From assembly GCF_000834655.1 (NCBI RefSeq), contig NZ_JXQQ01000097.1:1-64000 (forward strand): a DNA stretch of 64,000 bases, given 5' to 3'. A program made the translations under genes and the position numbers. The stretch comes from Variovorax paradoxus. Its GTDB lineage: Bacteria > Pseudomonadota > Gammaproteobacteria > Burkholderiales > Burkholderiaceae_C. The stretch's first letter is position 1. Each line of letters opens with the position of its first letter. The notes beneath the pieces were generated by a model. The model worked only from the letters and a program-made list of their open reading frames with translations, did not search any database and had not been told where the DNA came from. Below are positions 42,250 to 50,400 of this stretch, piece by piece.

Positions 42250-43239
42250 ATGAAGCTGATCGGCTTTGACACCAGCGGTGAGAGTACGGACGAAACGCGG
42301 CTGGACGGCAAAGTTTTCGGCCTGACCAAGCGCTATGACAAGAAGCGGGCTGCGGGTGCACAGGCAGGGCACCAAGGAAGGCTTTCTGGGGTGTATCGCA
42401 ATGTGATCGAGATCAACGGCGGTTCATTGGTGGCAGCGGGAGGCTATGCAACCACCTTGGGCCTGATTTGCGGATTGCTCGGCCTGTATTTCTTTCGTGA
42501 TTCCTTTTTCGGAGACCTTGCGAAGGGCCACTATGCCCTCACTGCAATCGGCATCCTGTGCTTGTTCTGTGTTTTCTTCATCGGCATCTACTTCGAGATG
42601 TTCAGCCCAAGCGAATCGCCAATCTATTTCGATCGTGCCCGCCGCAAGGTTTACTACGTGCATCGCTCCGGCCGAAGACGCTTCATCCTGTTTGGCCCCT
42701 CGATGGTCGAGGCTCGTGTCATCGACTGGTCATTGGTCGATGCCGAGCATCACACGAAGGCTCGTGCCAGCACGGCCAGCGTTTCGCGGGATCACTATCT
42801 GGTGTTTCTCATGCGCAAGAGCGAAACCGATCCCACCATCGTCGATGCCTACCCTATCGGCCCCATCGACGTTCCCAGTGCTTTGTGGGAATACATTCGC
42901 CGCTATATGGAGCGCGACGCCGCTCCTCTGATAGCCGGCGAAGCGCCACCTTACAAAGGTGCGACGTTCGACATGATCGAAGCGTTGAAGCAACGCAAGC
43001 AGAACTACTGGCAGGACTGGAAGGAGCTGCCATTTACTCAGCTGTGGCAGCACCTGGCCTTGCCGCTGTTCGCTGTGTTCTTCGTGGTCAATCGCTTCGT
43101 GGTGTGGACTGCGCAGAAGGTGCACTGGCCACAGGAGGTCAAAGATGCGCTGGGCGCGGCGATTACCGAAGAAGACTTGATGGTCGATTCAATGCACAAG
43201 TTGCGACCCGAAAGAGAGGCCGTGAAGGACGGCATCTGA
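42250..43239 (+). CDS. DUF6708-like membrane protein, probable type VI immunity or accessory protein
   Basis: 329 residues. The cytoplasmic N-terminus (about 1-60) with RLSGVYRNVIEINGG is followed by two membrane helices (about 63-85 and 93-115), then SPIYFDRARRKVYYVHRSGRR and another hydrophobic stretch near 275-290. I associate this layout with DUF6708 proteins, which commonly lie next to type VI effectors. It starts 24 nt after the effector remnant and has AAGGAG before its ATG (42250). Lower GC than flanks suggests transfer. Confidence 0.65.
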   Translation: MKLIGFDTSGESTDETRLDGKVFGLTKRYDKKRAAGAQAGHQGRLSGVYRNVIEINGGSLVAAGGYATTLGLICGLLGLYFFRDSFFGDLAKGHYALTAIGILCLFCVFFIGIYFEMFSPSESPIYFDRARRKVYYVHRSGRRRFILFGPSMVEARVIDWSLVDAEHHTKARASTASVSRDHYLVFLMRKSETDPTIVDAYPIGPIDVPSALWEYIRRYMERDAAPLIAGEAPPYKGATFDMIEALKQRKQNYWQDWKELPFTQLWQHLALPLFAVFFVVNRFVVWTAQKVHWPQEVKDALGAAITEEDLMVDSMHKLRPEREAVKDGI

Positions 43240-43263
43240 TCACTGTCCCTCTGCCTCCCCACA

Positions 43264-45138
43264 TCAAGACCCACTCCGCTCCCGCGAAGCCACAGCCGTC
43301 CGCACCTTCGGCGCCACCGGCGCTGGCACCTGCACCTGCGCCAGAACGCCATCCCCCGAATCCTTCTCCCCATCTTTCAAAGCCAACGCCCGATACGGCG
43401 TGACCTGCGCATTCACCTGCATGTTCGCCGACACGCTCGCAACGTTCCCCATCGCATCCACAGCCCGCGCCTCGATGCTCGCGTACCCCGCCGCACCCGG
43501 CGTCCAGCTGCACGTATACGGCGCGGCCTTCACGGTGCACAGCGTCTTCCCATCCACGATGAACTGAAGCTCCGCGATCCCCGCATTCGCCGCTGCCGCA
43601 GCGGAAAGCGTCGTCGTCCGGCTGACCCCCGTCGCCGCCCGCACGGCAACCGACACCATAGGCGGCGCCACATCCGCCGGCGCATTCACCATCACATTCG
43701 CAGTCGCCATCGCCGAGTTGCCCGCCTCATCCACGCCGATCACGCGGATCGTCTGCATGCCGGGCGTCATCGGCGTCCACGCGCAGGTGAAGGGCGGGGC
43801 TTCGAAGGTGCAGATCGGAATGCCATCGGCCCCCGCCACCTTTACGCCCCACACGCCCACGTTGTCGACCACCGCAGGCGCGATGGTGACCGGCTGCCCC
43901 AGCGTGGCCATCGCGGGTGCCGACACCGACACCGTCGGCGGCACGTTGTCCACGCCGCCCAGCGACATGTCGATGGTGAACGTCGACTGCCCCTTCACCG
44001 CCTTCTGCTCGAACGCATCAAAAATCGTGAACCAGCTCGCCGTCGGCGAACGCCCCGGGGCCGAGGCCTTCACCAGCAGCGTCGACTTCGCGCTGTTGAA
44101 GCAGGTGAAGCCGCACGCCCAATCGAACGCGAAGCGGCCCGCCTCGTCTGCCACGCCCTGCGCGAGCAGCACCATCGGCTGCTCCGTCGACGTGCCCGCA
44201 TTGCGCCATACCGACACCTGCGCCCCGGGGAGCGCAGCGCCCGTCGCGCGATCGGTGATGCGCACCTGCGTGGCCGTCGTGCCCGCCATGAACTTCGACG
44301 TGCCGTACTTCGGCCAATCGCTCCAGTCGGTGTTGATGTTCGCCTTGGTGCCCGCCGTGAAGCGGATCATGTTCAGCGTGATGACGCGGTTGGTCGCCGG
44401 GTCGCGCCGCTGCTCGAACACCGTGCCCAGCAGCGGGTCGAGCCGCCAGCTCTGGCGTGTCCACCAATAGCGGTCGGTGTCGCTCATCAGGGCCAGGTCG
44501 GCCTGCGGTGCGGTGCCGGTGGTGTCCTTCACCATCGCGGCGTTGTAGTACTCGCCGGCACCGGCGCCGAACACGTGCTCCAGCTCGTGCAGCAGCGTCT
44601 TCAGCTGGCGGCCCAGGTAATCTTTTTCGGTGGACTCGGGCGCGGCCTTGGTGATGTCGCGCGACAGGCGCAGCGGGTCGTGGATCGCGATCCAGTTCAG
44701 GTTCCAGGCCACGCCTTTTTGCGGAAAGGTCCAGCTCGCGGCAAGGCCGCCGTGGCTGTAGCCCCGGGCAGACTTGGAGATGCACACCACGACCTCGCCG
44801 TTCACCAGCCCGCTGTGGCTGCATTGCGGCGCCGCGGCGGGGGCGACGAGCTGCAGGTCGGCGACCGGGTCGAACACGAAGCTGCGCACCGTCTCGCGCG
44901 TGAACACCGTGTTCACGTCGGCCACGTACTGCGCCAGGCGCCGGCCCGCTTCCGCCGCGCCGATGTCATCGGCCAGTTGCGGATCGACGAAAAGCTTCAG
45001 CCGATGGACGCTGGGCGTGGCCTTGCCGACCTCGTTCAAGCCCGCCCAGGCCGCAGCCGGGCCAAGGAAGAGGGCGCAACAGCCAAGCACCACACCCAGG
45101 TGACGCACGCGCGCAAACAGCGAAATGGAGACGTGCAT
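43264..45138 (-). CDS. secreted protein with HExxH metalloprotease-like site and Ig-like repeats
   Basis: 624 residues. A signal peptide covers about 1-32 (ending AAWAG). Residues about 40-240 form a domain with LKTLLHELEHVFGAGAGEYYN (HELEH near residue 185), a zincin-like HExxH with His/Glu candidates for a third ligand. From about 400 onwards there are two Ig-like/Big-type repeats, each with PPTVSVS or PPMVSVA, TLC/CTF..PPFTCAWTP and VDEAGN/VDAMGN, each holding a likely disulfide. The tail is Pro/Val-rich. Protease activity is inference. A strong inverted repeat lies in its promoter region. Confidence 0.6.
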   Translation of the reverse strand: MHVSISLFARVRHLGVVLGCCALFLGPAAAWAGLNEVGKATPSVHRLKLFVDPQLADDIGAAEAGRRLAQYVADVNTVFTRETVRSFVFDPVADLQLVAPAAAPQCSHSGLVNGEVVVCISKSARGYSHGGLAASWTFPQKGVAWNLNWIAIHDPLRLSRDITKAAPESTEKDYLGRQLKTLLHELEHVFGAGAGEYYNAAMVKDTTGTAPQADLALMSDTDRYWWTRQSWRLDPLLGTVFEQRRDPATNRVITLNMIRFTAGTKANINTDWSDWPKYGTSKFMAGTTATQVRITDRATGAALPGAQVSVWRNAGTSTEQPMVLLAQGVADEAGRFAFDWACGFTCFNSAKSTLLVKASAPGRSPTASWFTIFDAFEQKAVKGQSTFTIDMSLGGVDNVPPTVSVSAPAMATLGQPVTIAPAVVDNVGVWGVKVAGADGIPICTFEAPPFTCAWTPMTPGMQTIRVIGVDEAGNSAMATANVMVNAPADVAPPMVSVAVRAATGVSRTTTLSAAAAANAGIAELQFIVDGKTLCTVKAAPYTCSWTPGAAGYASIEARAVDAMGNVASVSANMQVNAQVTPYRALALKDGEKDSGDGVLAQVQVPAPVAPKVRTAVASRERSGS

Positions 45139-45159
45139 CGGCCACGAAGTTGTTTCAAA

Positions 45160-45209
45160 AATGTAAGTTTAGTGTGATTAAAGTGTCACAACCATCTCTT
45201 ACTTACATT
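45160..45209. promoter_or_regulatory. inverted repeat AATGTAAGT...ACTTACATT upstream of the secreted HExxH protein
   Basis: Perfect 9-bp arms at 45160-45168 and 45201-45209 in an AT-rich block directly upstream of the start at 45138. Spacing of centres is 41 bp, about four helical turns, which suits a looping or paired-dimer operator. Regulator unknown. Confidence 0.5.
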
Positions 45210-45361
45210 ACAGAAACACATTTCGTGCGTTTCCCGCAACTCACCGCGAGACGGGCCCGCCTGCAGGAGCAGCGCGTCAAGGGCGCGACTCCACCTTGCC
45301 GCGGATTGCCTCAACTCACCGTCTGGCGATGCCCCGAAGCTTCCCCGCGCCGCCCGTCGCT

Positions 45362-45934
45362 CTACGGCTGCACCACCATCCGGCGCCGCGTGTCGTCATC
45401 GAGCAACTCGCGCAACGCGCTGAAAAGCGGCGTCGTGCCCGTGTGCTTGCGGCCGTACCCCAGGTTGAACGCGTAGTCGAAGTCGGCAGGATTCGCGCCC
45501 TGGCTGTGCTGCAGGATCGTCTCCAGCTTGTCGAGCGCCTTCACCGCCTGGGCTTCGGGCGAGGCGGCGGCCTCGTACTCGTCCCACAGCGCGAGCAGTT
45601 CGCCGCGCAGCCTGGCATCGAGCGGCGCCATCAGCGTCAGCAGGTCGCGGCGCTCGCGCTCGCTCTTGTCGGGGTGCGCGTGCTGGCTGATGGCCGGAAT
45701 GTCGCCGTGGATCGCCTCACCCAGGTCGTGCACCACGCACAGCTTCAGCACCTTCAAGAGGTCGAGCCCGGCCAGCTCGTCTTCGAACGCCATCGCCATG
45801 AGGCACAGCCGCCAGCTGTGCTCGGCCGTGCTCTCGGCGCGGCCGGTGGAGGTGTGGCCGCTGCGCAGCACGTCCTTGAGTTTTTCCGCCTCGCGCAGGA
45901 AGGCGAGCTTGCCCTTGAGTTGCTCGATGTTCAT
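45362..45934 (-). CDS. HD-domain phosphohydrolase (YfbR/HDDC2-like)
   Basis: 190 residues. The HD metal site is built from His in AEHSWRLCLMAMAF, His-Asp in CVVHDLGEAIHGDIP and a later Asp (KALDKLETIL), as in YfbR 5'-deoxynucleotidases and the HDDC2 family. The probable reaction is removal of phosphate from (deoxy)nucleoside 5'-monophosphates. The start at 45934 (MNIEQLKGK) begins the first helix. Stands between the secreted HExxH gene and the Pta-like gene, all on the minus strand. Confidence 0.85.
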   Translation of the reverse strand: MNIEQLKGKLAFLREAEKLKDVLRSGHTSTGRAESTAEHSWRLCLMAMAFEDELAGLDLLKVLKLCVVHDLGEAIHGDIPAISQHAHPDKSERERRDLLTLMAPLDARLRGELLALWDEYEAAASPEAQAVKALDKLETILQHSQGANPADFDYAFNLGYGRKHTGTTPLFSALRELLDDDTRRRMVVQP

Positions 45935-46050
45935 CGGCGGGATCGTAGGCAGGCGGGCTGGGACATGTCCACGCATGAAATATGCGCGGCACCTTCATTC
46001 ATTCAGTCAGTCATCCATTCATCCGTTCGATCGATCGAACAAGAGACGAA

Positions 46051-47010
46051 TCACCCCACCGCCTTGATCGTCCGGTCCCGCCCCGCCTTCGCCAGCATCG
46101 ACGCCACCGCGCAAGACGCGAGCCGTGCCGACTCCGAATCCGCCCGGCTCGTCAGGATCACCGGCACCTTCGTGCCCAGAACGATGCCCGCCGCATAGGC
46201 GCCGCCCAGGAAGGTGAGGCTCTTGGCGAGCATGTTGCCCGCGTCCAGGTCGGGCACGATCAGCACGTTGGCGCGGCCGGCCACCGGCGAGACGATGCCC
46301 TTGATGCGCGCGGCCTCGGCGTCGATGGCGTTGTCCATGGCCAGCGGGCCGTCGAGCTGCGCACCGGTGATCTGGCCGCGGTCGGCCATCTTGCAGAGCA
46401 CGGCGGCGTCCAGCGTGGAGGGCACCTTGGCGTTCACCGTTTCGGTGGCCGAGAGAATCGCCACCCGCACCGCGGGCATGTGCAGCGCGTGCGCGAGGTC
46501 GATGGCGTTCTGCACGATGTCGACCTTCTCTTCCAGCGTGGGCGCGATGTTGATCGCCGCGTCGGAAATGACCAGCGGCTGCGCGTGGCCCGGCACGTCC
46601 ATCACGAAGCAGTGGCTGATGCGCCGCGAGGTGCGCAGGCCCCCCTCGCGCCGCACCACCGCGCCCATCAGCTCGTCGGTGTGCAGGCTGCCCTTCATCA
46701 ACGCATCGACCTCGCCGCGCAAGGCCATGGCCACGGCGGCGTCGGCCGCGGCGTGGCTGTGCGGCGCATCGACGATGGCGAGGTGCGCGATGTCGGCGCC
46801 GGCCTCGCGCGCCGCGGCCTCGATCTTGGCGCGCGGGCCGATCAGCGTCGGCGCGATGAGGCCGAGCGCGGCGGACGCGAGCGCCGCATCGAGCGACACC
46901 GCGTTGACCGGGTGCACCACCGCGACGCGCAGCGGGGGGAGGGCGCGAGCGGCGGCGATCAGGCGGTCGTAGTGGGGGTGCGATGCGGCGGGAGAAGGGG
47001 TAGACACCAT
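46051..47010 (-). CDS. phosphate acetyl/butyryltransferase (Pta/PTB family)
   Basis: 319 residues matching the C-terminal half of bifunctional enoyl-CoA hydratase/phosphate acetyltransferases without the MaoC part: ALMKGSLHTDELMGAVV, RRISHCFVMDVPG, ISDAAINIAPTLEEKVDIVQNAIDLA and GIVSPVAGRANVLIVPDLDAGNMLAKSL. It interconverts acyl phosphate and acyl-CoA. With xsc and ackA in the same window it could recover acetyl-CoA from acetyl phosphate, though it lies 11 kb away. Start taken at 47010 (MVSTPSPAAS). Confidence 0.87.
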   Translation of the reverse strand: MVSTPSPAASHPHYDRLIAAARALPPLRVAVVHPVNAVSLDAALASAALGLIAPTLIGPRAKIEAAAREAGADIAHLAIVDAPHSHAAADAAVAMALRGEVDALMKGSLHTDELMGAVVRREGGLRTSRRISHCFVMDVPGHAQPLVISDAAINIAPTLEEKVDIVQNAIDLAHALHMPAVRVAILSATETVNAKVPSTLDAAVLCKMADRGQITGAQLDGPLAMDNAIDAEAARIKGIVSPVAGRANVLIVPDLDAGNMLAKSLTFLGGAYAAGIVLGTKVPVILTSRADSESARLASCAVASMLAKAGRDRTIKAVG

Positions 47011-47198
47011 GCGGGCTCCGGAAGATGGGTGAGAGGCGAACGGGGCGAACAACGCGAACTGGGCGATCGGCGTCGATCAGGCCGAAGGTGAGTTTGCCGC
47101 ATCCCCATGAAGGTCCGGGTGATGGTCCGCGCGCTGGTGGCCAGCCCCTCCATGCCCTGCCGTCGTGGCCGAGGCCTTCACCGTCGTCACCATCATCA

Positions 47199-47774
47199 TC
47201 AAAGCGTTTCGACCAACCGTGCCGACGTGCCATCGGACAGCATGAGCCGCGTCCACCGGCAACGGCTCTGCGCAATGGGCACGAGCTGCGAATCGTTGGT
47301 GCCCGTCGCGAACTCCAGCGAGGGCGGCGCGAGCGCATCGCGCCAGCCGATGCCGTCGAGCATCGCCTCCTTGCCTGCGATCTCCGGCGTGGCATAGCGC
47401 CAGAGCGAGCGGCCCAGCAGCAGCGAGAGCGGCGCGCCGAACTCGGCCGCCCTGCGCGCGGACGAGGCCAGCAGGCGATGCGTGATGTCGCACACCAGAT
47501 GCGCCGGCCGCGGGCTCTCGTTGACGAGCCTGGCCAGCGCATGGTCGGCGGCCGCATCGAGCCGCGCTGACAACAGCGCCTCGGCGCGTGCGCGCTCGGC
47601 GGGCTCCATCGCCTGCGTGCCGGACTCCCAGCGCGAGATGGTCGATTGATTGACGTTGAAGAGCTCGGCCGCGTGCGATTGCTTCACGCGATGCAGCAGG
47701 CGCCAGCGCTTCAGGGCTGTGCCCAATTGCGGATGCGTGGCGGGGGTGGTGATGGTGATGACGGGGTCTTGCAT
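47199..47774 (-). CDS. XRE-type HTH regulator with PAS-like domain
   Basis: 191 residues. The HTH (about 18-55) is GTALKRWRLLHRVKQSHAAELFNVNQSTISRWESG. The second half (about 85-190) with RPAHLVCDITHRLLASSAR and a beta-rich tail resembles a PAS-like sensor. This architecture is frequent in Comamonadaceae without an assigned target. Minus strand. The 294 nt between it and the next ORF hold no gene that I can support. Confidence 0.75.
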   Translation of the reverse strand: MQDPVITITTPATHPQLGTALKRWRLLHRVKQSHAAELFNVNQSTISRWESGTQAMEPAERARAEALLSARLDAAADHALARLVNESPRPAHLVCDITHRLLASSARRAAEFGAPLSLLLGRSLWRYATPEIAGKEAMLDGIGWRDALAPPSLEFATGTNDSQLVPIAQSRCRWTRLMLSDGTSARLVETL

Positions 47775-48068
47775 GTCGTCGATTCATTGCCGATTTGTTG
47801 CCGCGACCAACGCCGAGACAGAGGGCATTTTGTTTTGGTTTGCCGATGTGGGCAAAGTTGGCGCGATGCGCGATTTGCTCGCCGCACAAGCGCTCCGTTG
47901 AAACGCTTCTCTTCGTATATTTGTCGACCGCCGCGCCTCACGGCGGGACATCGAAATGCACACCGCAGCGATGTCGATGTGAGGCAGAAAAGGCGACGGC
48001 CAAGGTGCGCTAACACCATGGCTGTCTGACCAATCAACGTGCAGTAACTTTGCAGGAAAGCACATCAA

Positions 48069-48320
48069 ATGGCTGATCGAATTATCGCCGGGCAAAACTC
48101 GCCCACTTCCCACGACGCAATCGCCCAGCAGGATGCCGTCGACATTCTTGAGAACAAGTTGACTCAGCTGCGGTCTCTGCTGCACTGCTGCTATGGGGAG
48201 GAGCAGGATCTGCTCGAGGCGATTGGGGCGGAGCACCGAGGCAACATCATGTGGATTGCTGCGGACCTTGCAGAGGACTCTATTCGACTATTCCAAGAAA
48301 TGCAGAGAACTCCTGCGTAG
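48069..48320 (+). CDS. small protein at the edge of the AT-rich island
   Basis: 83 residues, helical and acidic, with LRSLLHCCYGEEQDLLEAIG then NIMWIAADLAEDSIRLFQEM. I recall similar short proteins in pseudomonads and Comamonadaceae but no name. GGAAAG lies before the ATG at 48069. It is the last gene before the base composition shifts towards AT. It may or may not belong to the island. Function unknown. Confidence 0.65.
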   Translation: MADRIIAGQNSPTSHDAIAQQDAVDILENKLTQLRSLLHCCYGEEQDLLEAIGAEHRGNIMWIAADLAEDSIRLFQEMQRTPA

Positions 48321-48435
48321 TAGTCTCAAGTCCCTCGGTATCAAACAGCCTGTCCAAGCTGCTAGTTTGCTGTCTACAAGGGCCCATAAGGAATGTTTCC
48401 TGATATAACTCATGCATTAACGCTTGAGAACCAAA

Positions 48436-49548
48436 ATGCAACTCGAAACAGAAATTGAACAATCAAAGCGGCTTGTAAGAACGGACGCTTATCAAATGTC
48501 GATTGGCGAAATCGTCAATATGTATAAGGATGGAGAGCTCATTATAAATCCTGATTTTCAGAGGCTTTTTCGATGGGAACAGAGTCAAAAGTCTAAATTG
48601 ATCGAATCTGTTTTGCTTGGTATCCCGCTTCCCCCAATATTTGTTTTTGAGACGCAAAACTCAAAATGGGAACTAATAGATGGGCTGCAAAGAGTTTCCA
48701 CTCTCCTCGAGTTCATGGGTCTGCTGAAAAATGATAAAAAACTCCAGCCCCCATCGGTAATGGAGTCGACCAAATATCTGCCATCACTTAGAAATTCTGT
48801 ATGGGAGCTTAGCGACCAAGTTGTGGGTGTCGATGTTAAGGATCAGCAGCCTTTAGCTATGAGTCAACAATTGGCTATACGTCGATCACGACTAGGTGTG
48901 GAGATTTTGAAACGGCCAAGTGACGACAATACAAAGTACGATCTATTTCAGCGTTTGAATTCTGCTGGCACTCCAGCAAATCCGCAGGAAATAAGAAACT
49001 GCGTGATCATCATGATCAACGGTGATTATTTTAAGTTTGTACGAGGACTAGCAGAAACTGCCTCATTTCTCGAAATCGCAGGTGTGAGCGAAGAGCAGCG
49101 AGAAAGACAACGAAACCTTGAGTACGCTTCTCGTTTTTTGACCCATACCTTTGTGAATTACGATGGAAAATTAGATGTCGAGGAATTCATTGACGAAGGT
49201 ATGAAAGAACTCGCTGCTGTCGGGGAACAAAAGAAGGCCAAGAAGGTTTTTGTAGGAACATTTAAACTGCTTCATGAAACATATGGGAGCAATTCTTTGC
49301 GGCGGCGCCAACCCAATGGTCAACATACTGGGCGTATTGGGTTGGCAGCATTTGAAGCTATCGCTGTGGGGATTGGCCGAAACTACGAGGCAATAATGAA
49401 GCTAAAAAGCCCAAAAGAATACGTGGAAGGGCGAATAAATCAGTTCTGGAAAAGCACACAGATCGATAAATTCTTCACTCCCGGCTTGAGAGGAACTATT
49501 CGAATCGATCGAACGATTCCTTTTGGAACAAAATGGTTTAAGCCGTGA
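48436..49548 (+). CDS. DUF262 (ParB-like/GmrSD-type) protein
   Basis: 370 residues. The DUF262 N-terminal domain (about 20-120) shows INPDFQRLFRWEQSQKSKLI, ESVLLGIPLPPIFVFE and IDGLQRVSTLLEF (DGLQR replaces the common DGQQR). These are the motifs of the GmrS-type NTP-binding/ParB-fold nuclease part of type IV restriction and other antiphage proteins. A helical C-terminal part (about 190-370) lacks the GmrD HNH motif, so it is not a complete GmrSD. Codon use is AT-rich relative to flanks. The stop overlaps the HEPN gene as GTGA. Start ATG 48436; a TTG at 48424 is possible. Confidence 0.85.
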   Translation: MQLETEIEQSKRLVRTDAYQMSIGEIVNMYKDGELIINPDFQRLFRWEQSQKSKLIESVLLGIPLPPIFVFETQNSKWELIDGLQRVSTLLEFMGLLKNDKKLQPPSVMESTKYLPSLRNSVWELSDQVVGVDVKDQQPLAMSQQLAIRRSRLGVEILKRPSDDNTKYDLFQRLNSAGTPANPQEIRNCVIIMINGDYFKFVRGLAETASFLEIAGVSEEQRERQRNLEYASRFLTHTFVNYDGKLDVEEFIDEGMKELAAVGEQKKAKKVFVGTFKLLHETYGSNSLRRRQPNGQHTGRIGLAAFEAIAVGIGRNYEAIMKLKSPKEYVEGRINQFWKSTQIDKFFTPGLRGTIRIDRTIPFGTKWFKP

Positions 49549-50162
49549 GTAAAGCGCGTAGCGAGGCAGAGCTTTCTGATCAGTTGGATGCTGACTTGAC
49601 TTGGCGTCTTAAAGAACTTTCTGACCTTAAGCAAGCAATCAAAGATGCTCCAGCAATAAATAGAAAAGTACTGCTAAAGGCTTTGGTGGCACTTTCTTAC
49701 GCGCATTGGGAGGGGCTTGTGAAGTCGTCGGCGCAACGCTACTTCGACTACGTCACGAATCGGCGACTCCCATATTTGCAGCTGGAGCGTCAAACCTATG
49801 TTAATTCGTTCTTGGTTCGATTGGCTGCCTTCTCGCATCAAAAGCCTGCTTTGGCCGAGCGAATCGATTTAATTAATGAGGTTTTAGATTCTCAAGAAAA
49901 AAGGTTTGTAAAAATTCATCCTGACTTAATTCACACTGGTTCAAACTTGAAACACGAAGTGCTGGTGAATATTTGCAAAATATGCGGGATAGATTTTTTG
50001 CAGTTTAACGGAGACGTTACTTTCATTGATGAAATACTACTGAAGCGGCGTAACGCAATTGCTCATGGGGACGATTCTGCGGTAGCGTTCGATGAGATCG
50101 ATGGCTTGGTGGATGGCACAATTAGATTGATGCGAACTTTCAAGAACAGCCTCGAAAAATAA
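49545..50162 (+). CDS. MAE_28990/MAE_18760-like HEPN nuclease
   Basis: 205 residues. The HEPN active site is RRNAIAHG near residue 168-175 (R-x4-H), expected for RNA-cleaving HEPN toxins. LVALSYAHWEGLVKSSAQRYFDYV in the first third is the pattern of the MAE_28990/MAE_18760 family. GTG start overlapping the DUF262 stop (GTGA) means coupled translation. Probable effector of an abortive-infection module whose partner DUF262 protein senses or restrains it. That mechanism is inference; both genes are AT-rich and sit beside a tRNA. Confidence 0.82.
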   Translation: MSKARSEAELSDQLDADLTWRLKELSDLKQAIKDAPAINRKVLLKALVALSYAHWEGLVKSSAQRYFDYVTNRRLPYLQLERQTYVNSFLVRLAAFSHQKPALAERIDLINEVLDSQEKRFVKIHPDLIHTGSNLKHEVLVNICKICGIDFLQFNGDVTFIDEILLKRRNAIAHGDDSAVAFDEIDGLVDGTIRLMRTFKNSLEK

Positions 50163-50260
50163 GGTGTATGAACGAAAATATTTAGCTGCCCCGACCTAGG
50201 CGAAGCTAGTTGCCACGCGCTCTCCTTGGTTAAGGCCAACAATCTTTTTAATTGAGAAAT

Positions 50261-50295
50261 GAAAAAGCCCCTGCATCTTGCGATACAGGGGCTTT
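50261..50295 (-). terminator. rho-independent terminator of tRNA-Thr
   Basis: A 10-bp stem (aaagcccctg 50264-50273 with caggggcttt 50286-50295) and a T run on the minus strand (50262-50266), 4 nt after the tRNA 3' end. It may also end the HEPN transcript from the other side. Confidence 0.88.
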
Positions 50296-50299
50296 CATT

Positions 50300-50375
50300 T
50301 GGTGCCGGAGAGATGAATCGAACACCCGACCTTCTCATTACGAATGAGCTGCTCTACCGACTGAGCTACACCGGC
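50300..50375 (-). tRNA. tRNA-Thr(CGT)
   Basis: A 76-nt cloverleaf with encoded CCA. D arm GCTC..GAGC, anticodon loop TTCGTAA (anticodon CGT, threonine ACG), T loop TTCGATT. The acceptor stem GCCGGTG/CTCCGGC has one T-T mismatch and the anticodon stem one G-A mismatch at its end, by eye. It stands between fbp and the DUF262/HEPN pair; its 3' end faces the AT-rich island, the usual side for integration. Confidence 0.92.
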
Positions 50376-50385
50376 GAAGCCTCAG

Positions 50386-50391
50386 ATTATA
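50386..50391 (-). promoter_or_regulatory. -10 box of tRNA-Thr
   Basis: A perfect TATAAT on the minus strand ending 10 nt before the tRNA 5' end, just inside the 3' flank of fbp. The -35 at 17 nt is weak. Confidence 0.6.
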
Positions 50392-50400
50392 GCCACCTCA

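Noticed and set aside
48436..49548. A complete GmrSD type IV restriction enzyme
   Set aside because: Only the DUF262 part is recognisable; the HNH-bearing DUF1524 part is not seen.
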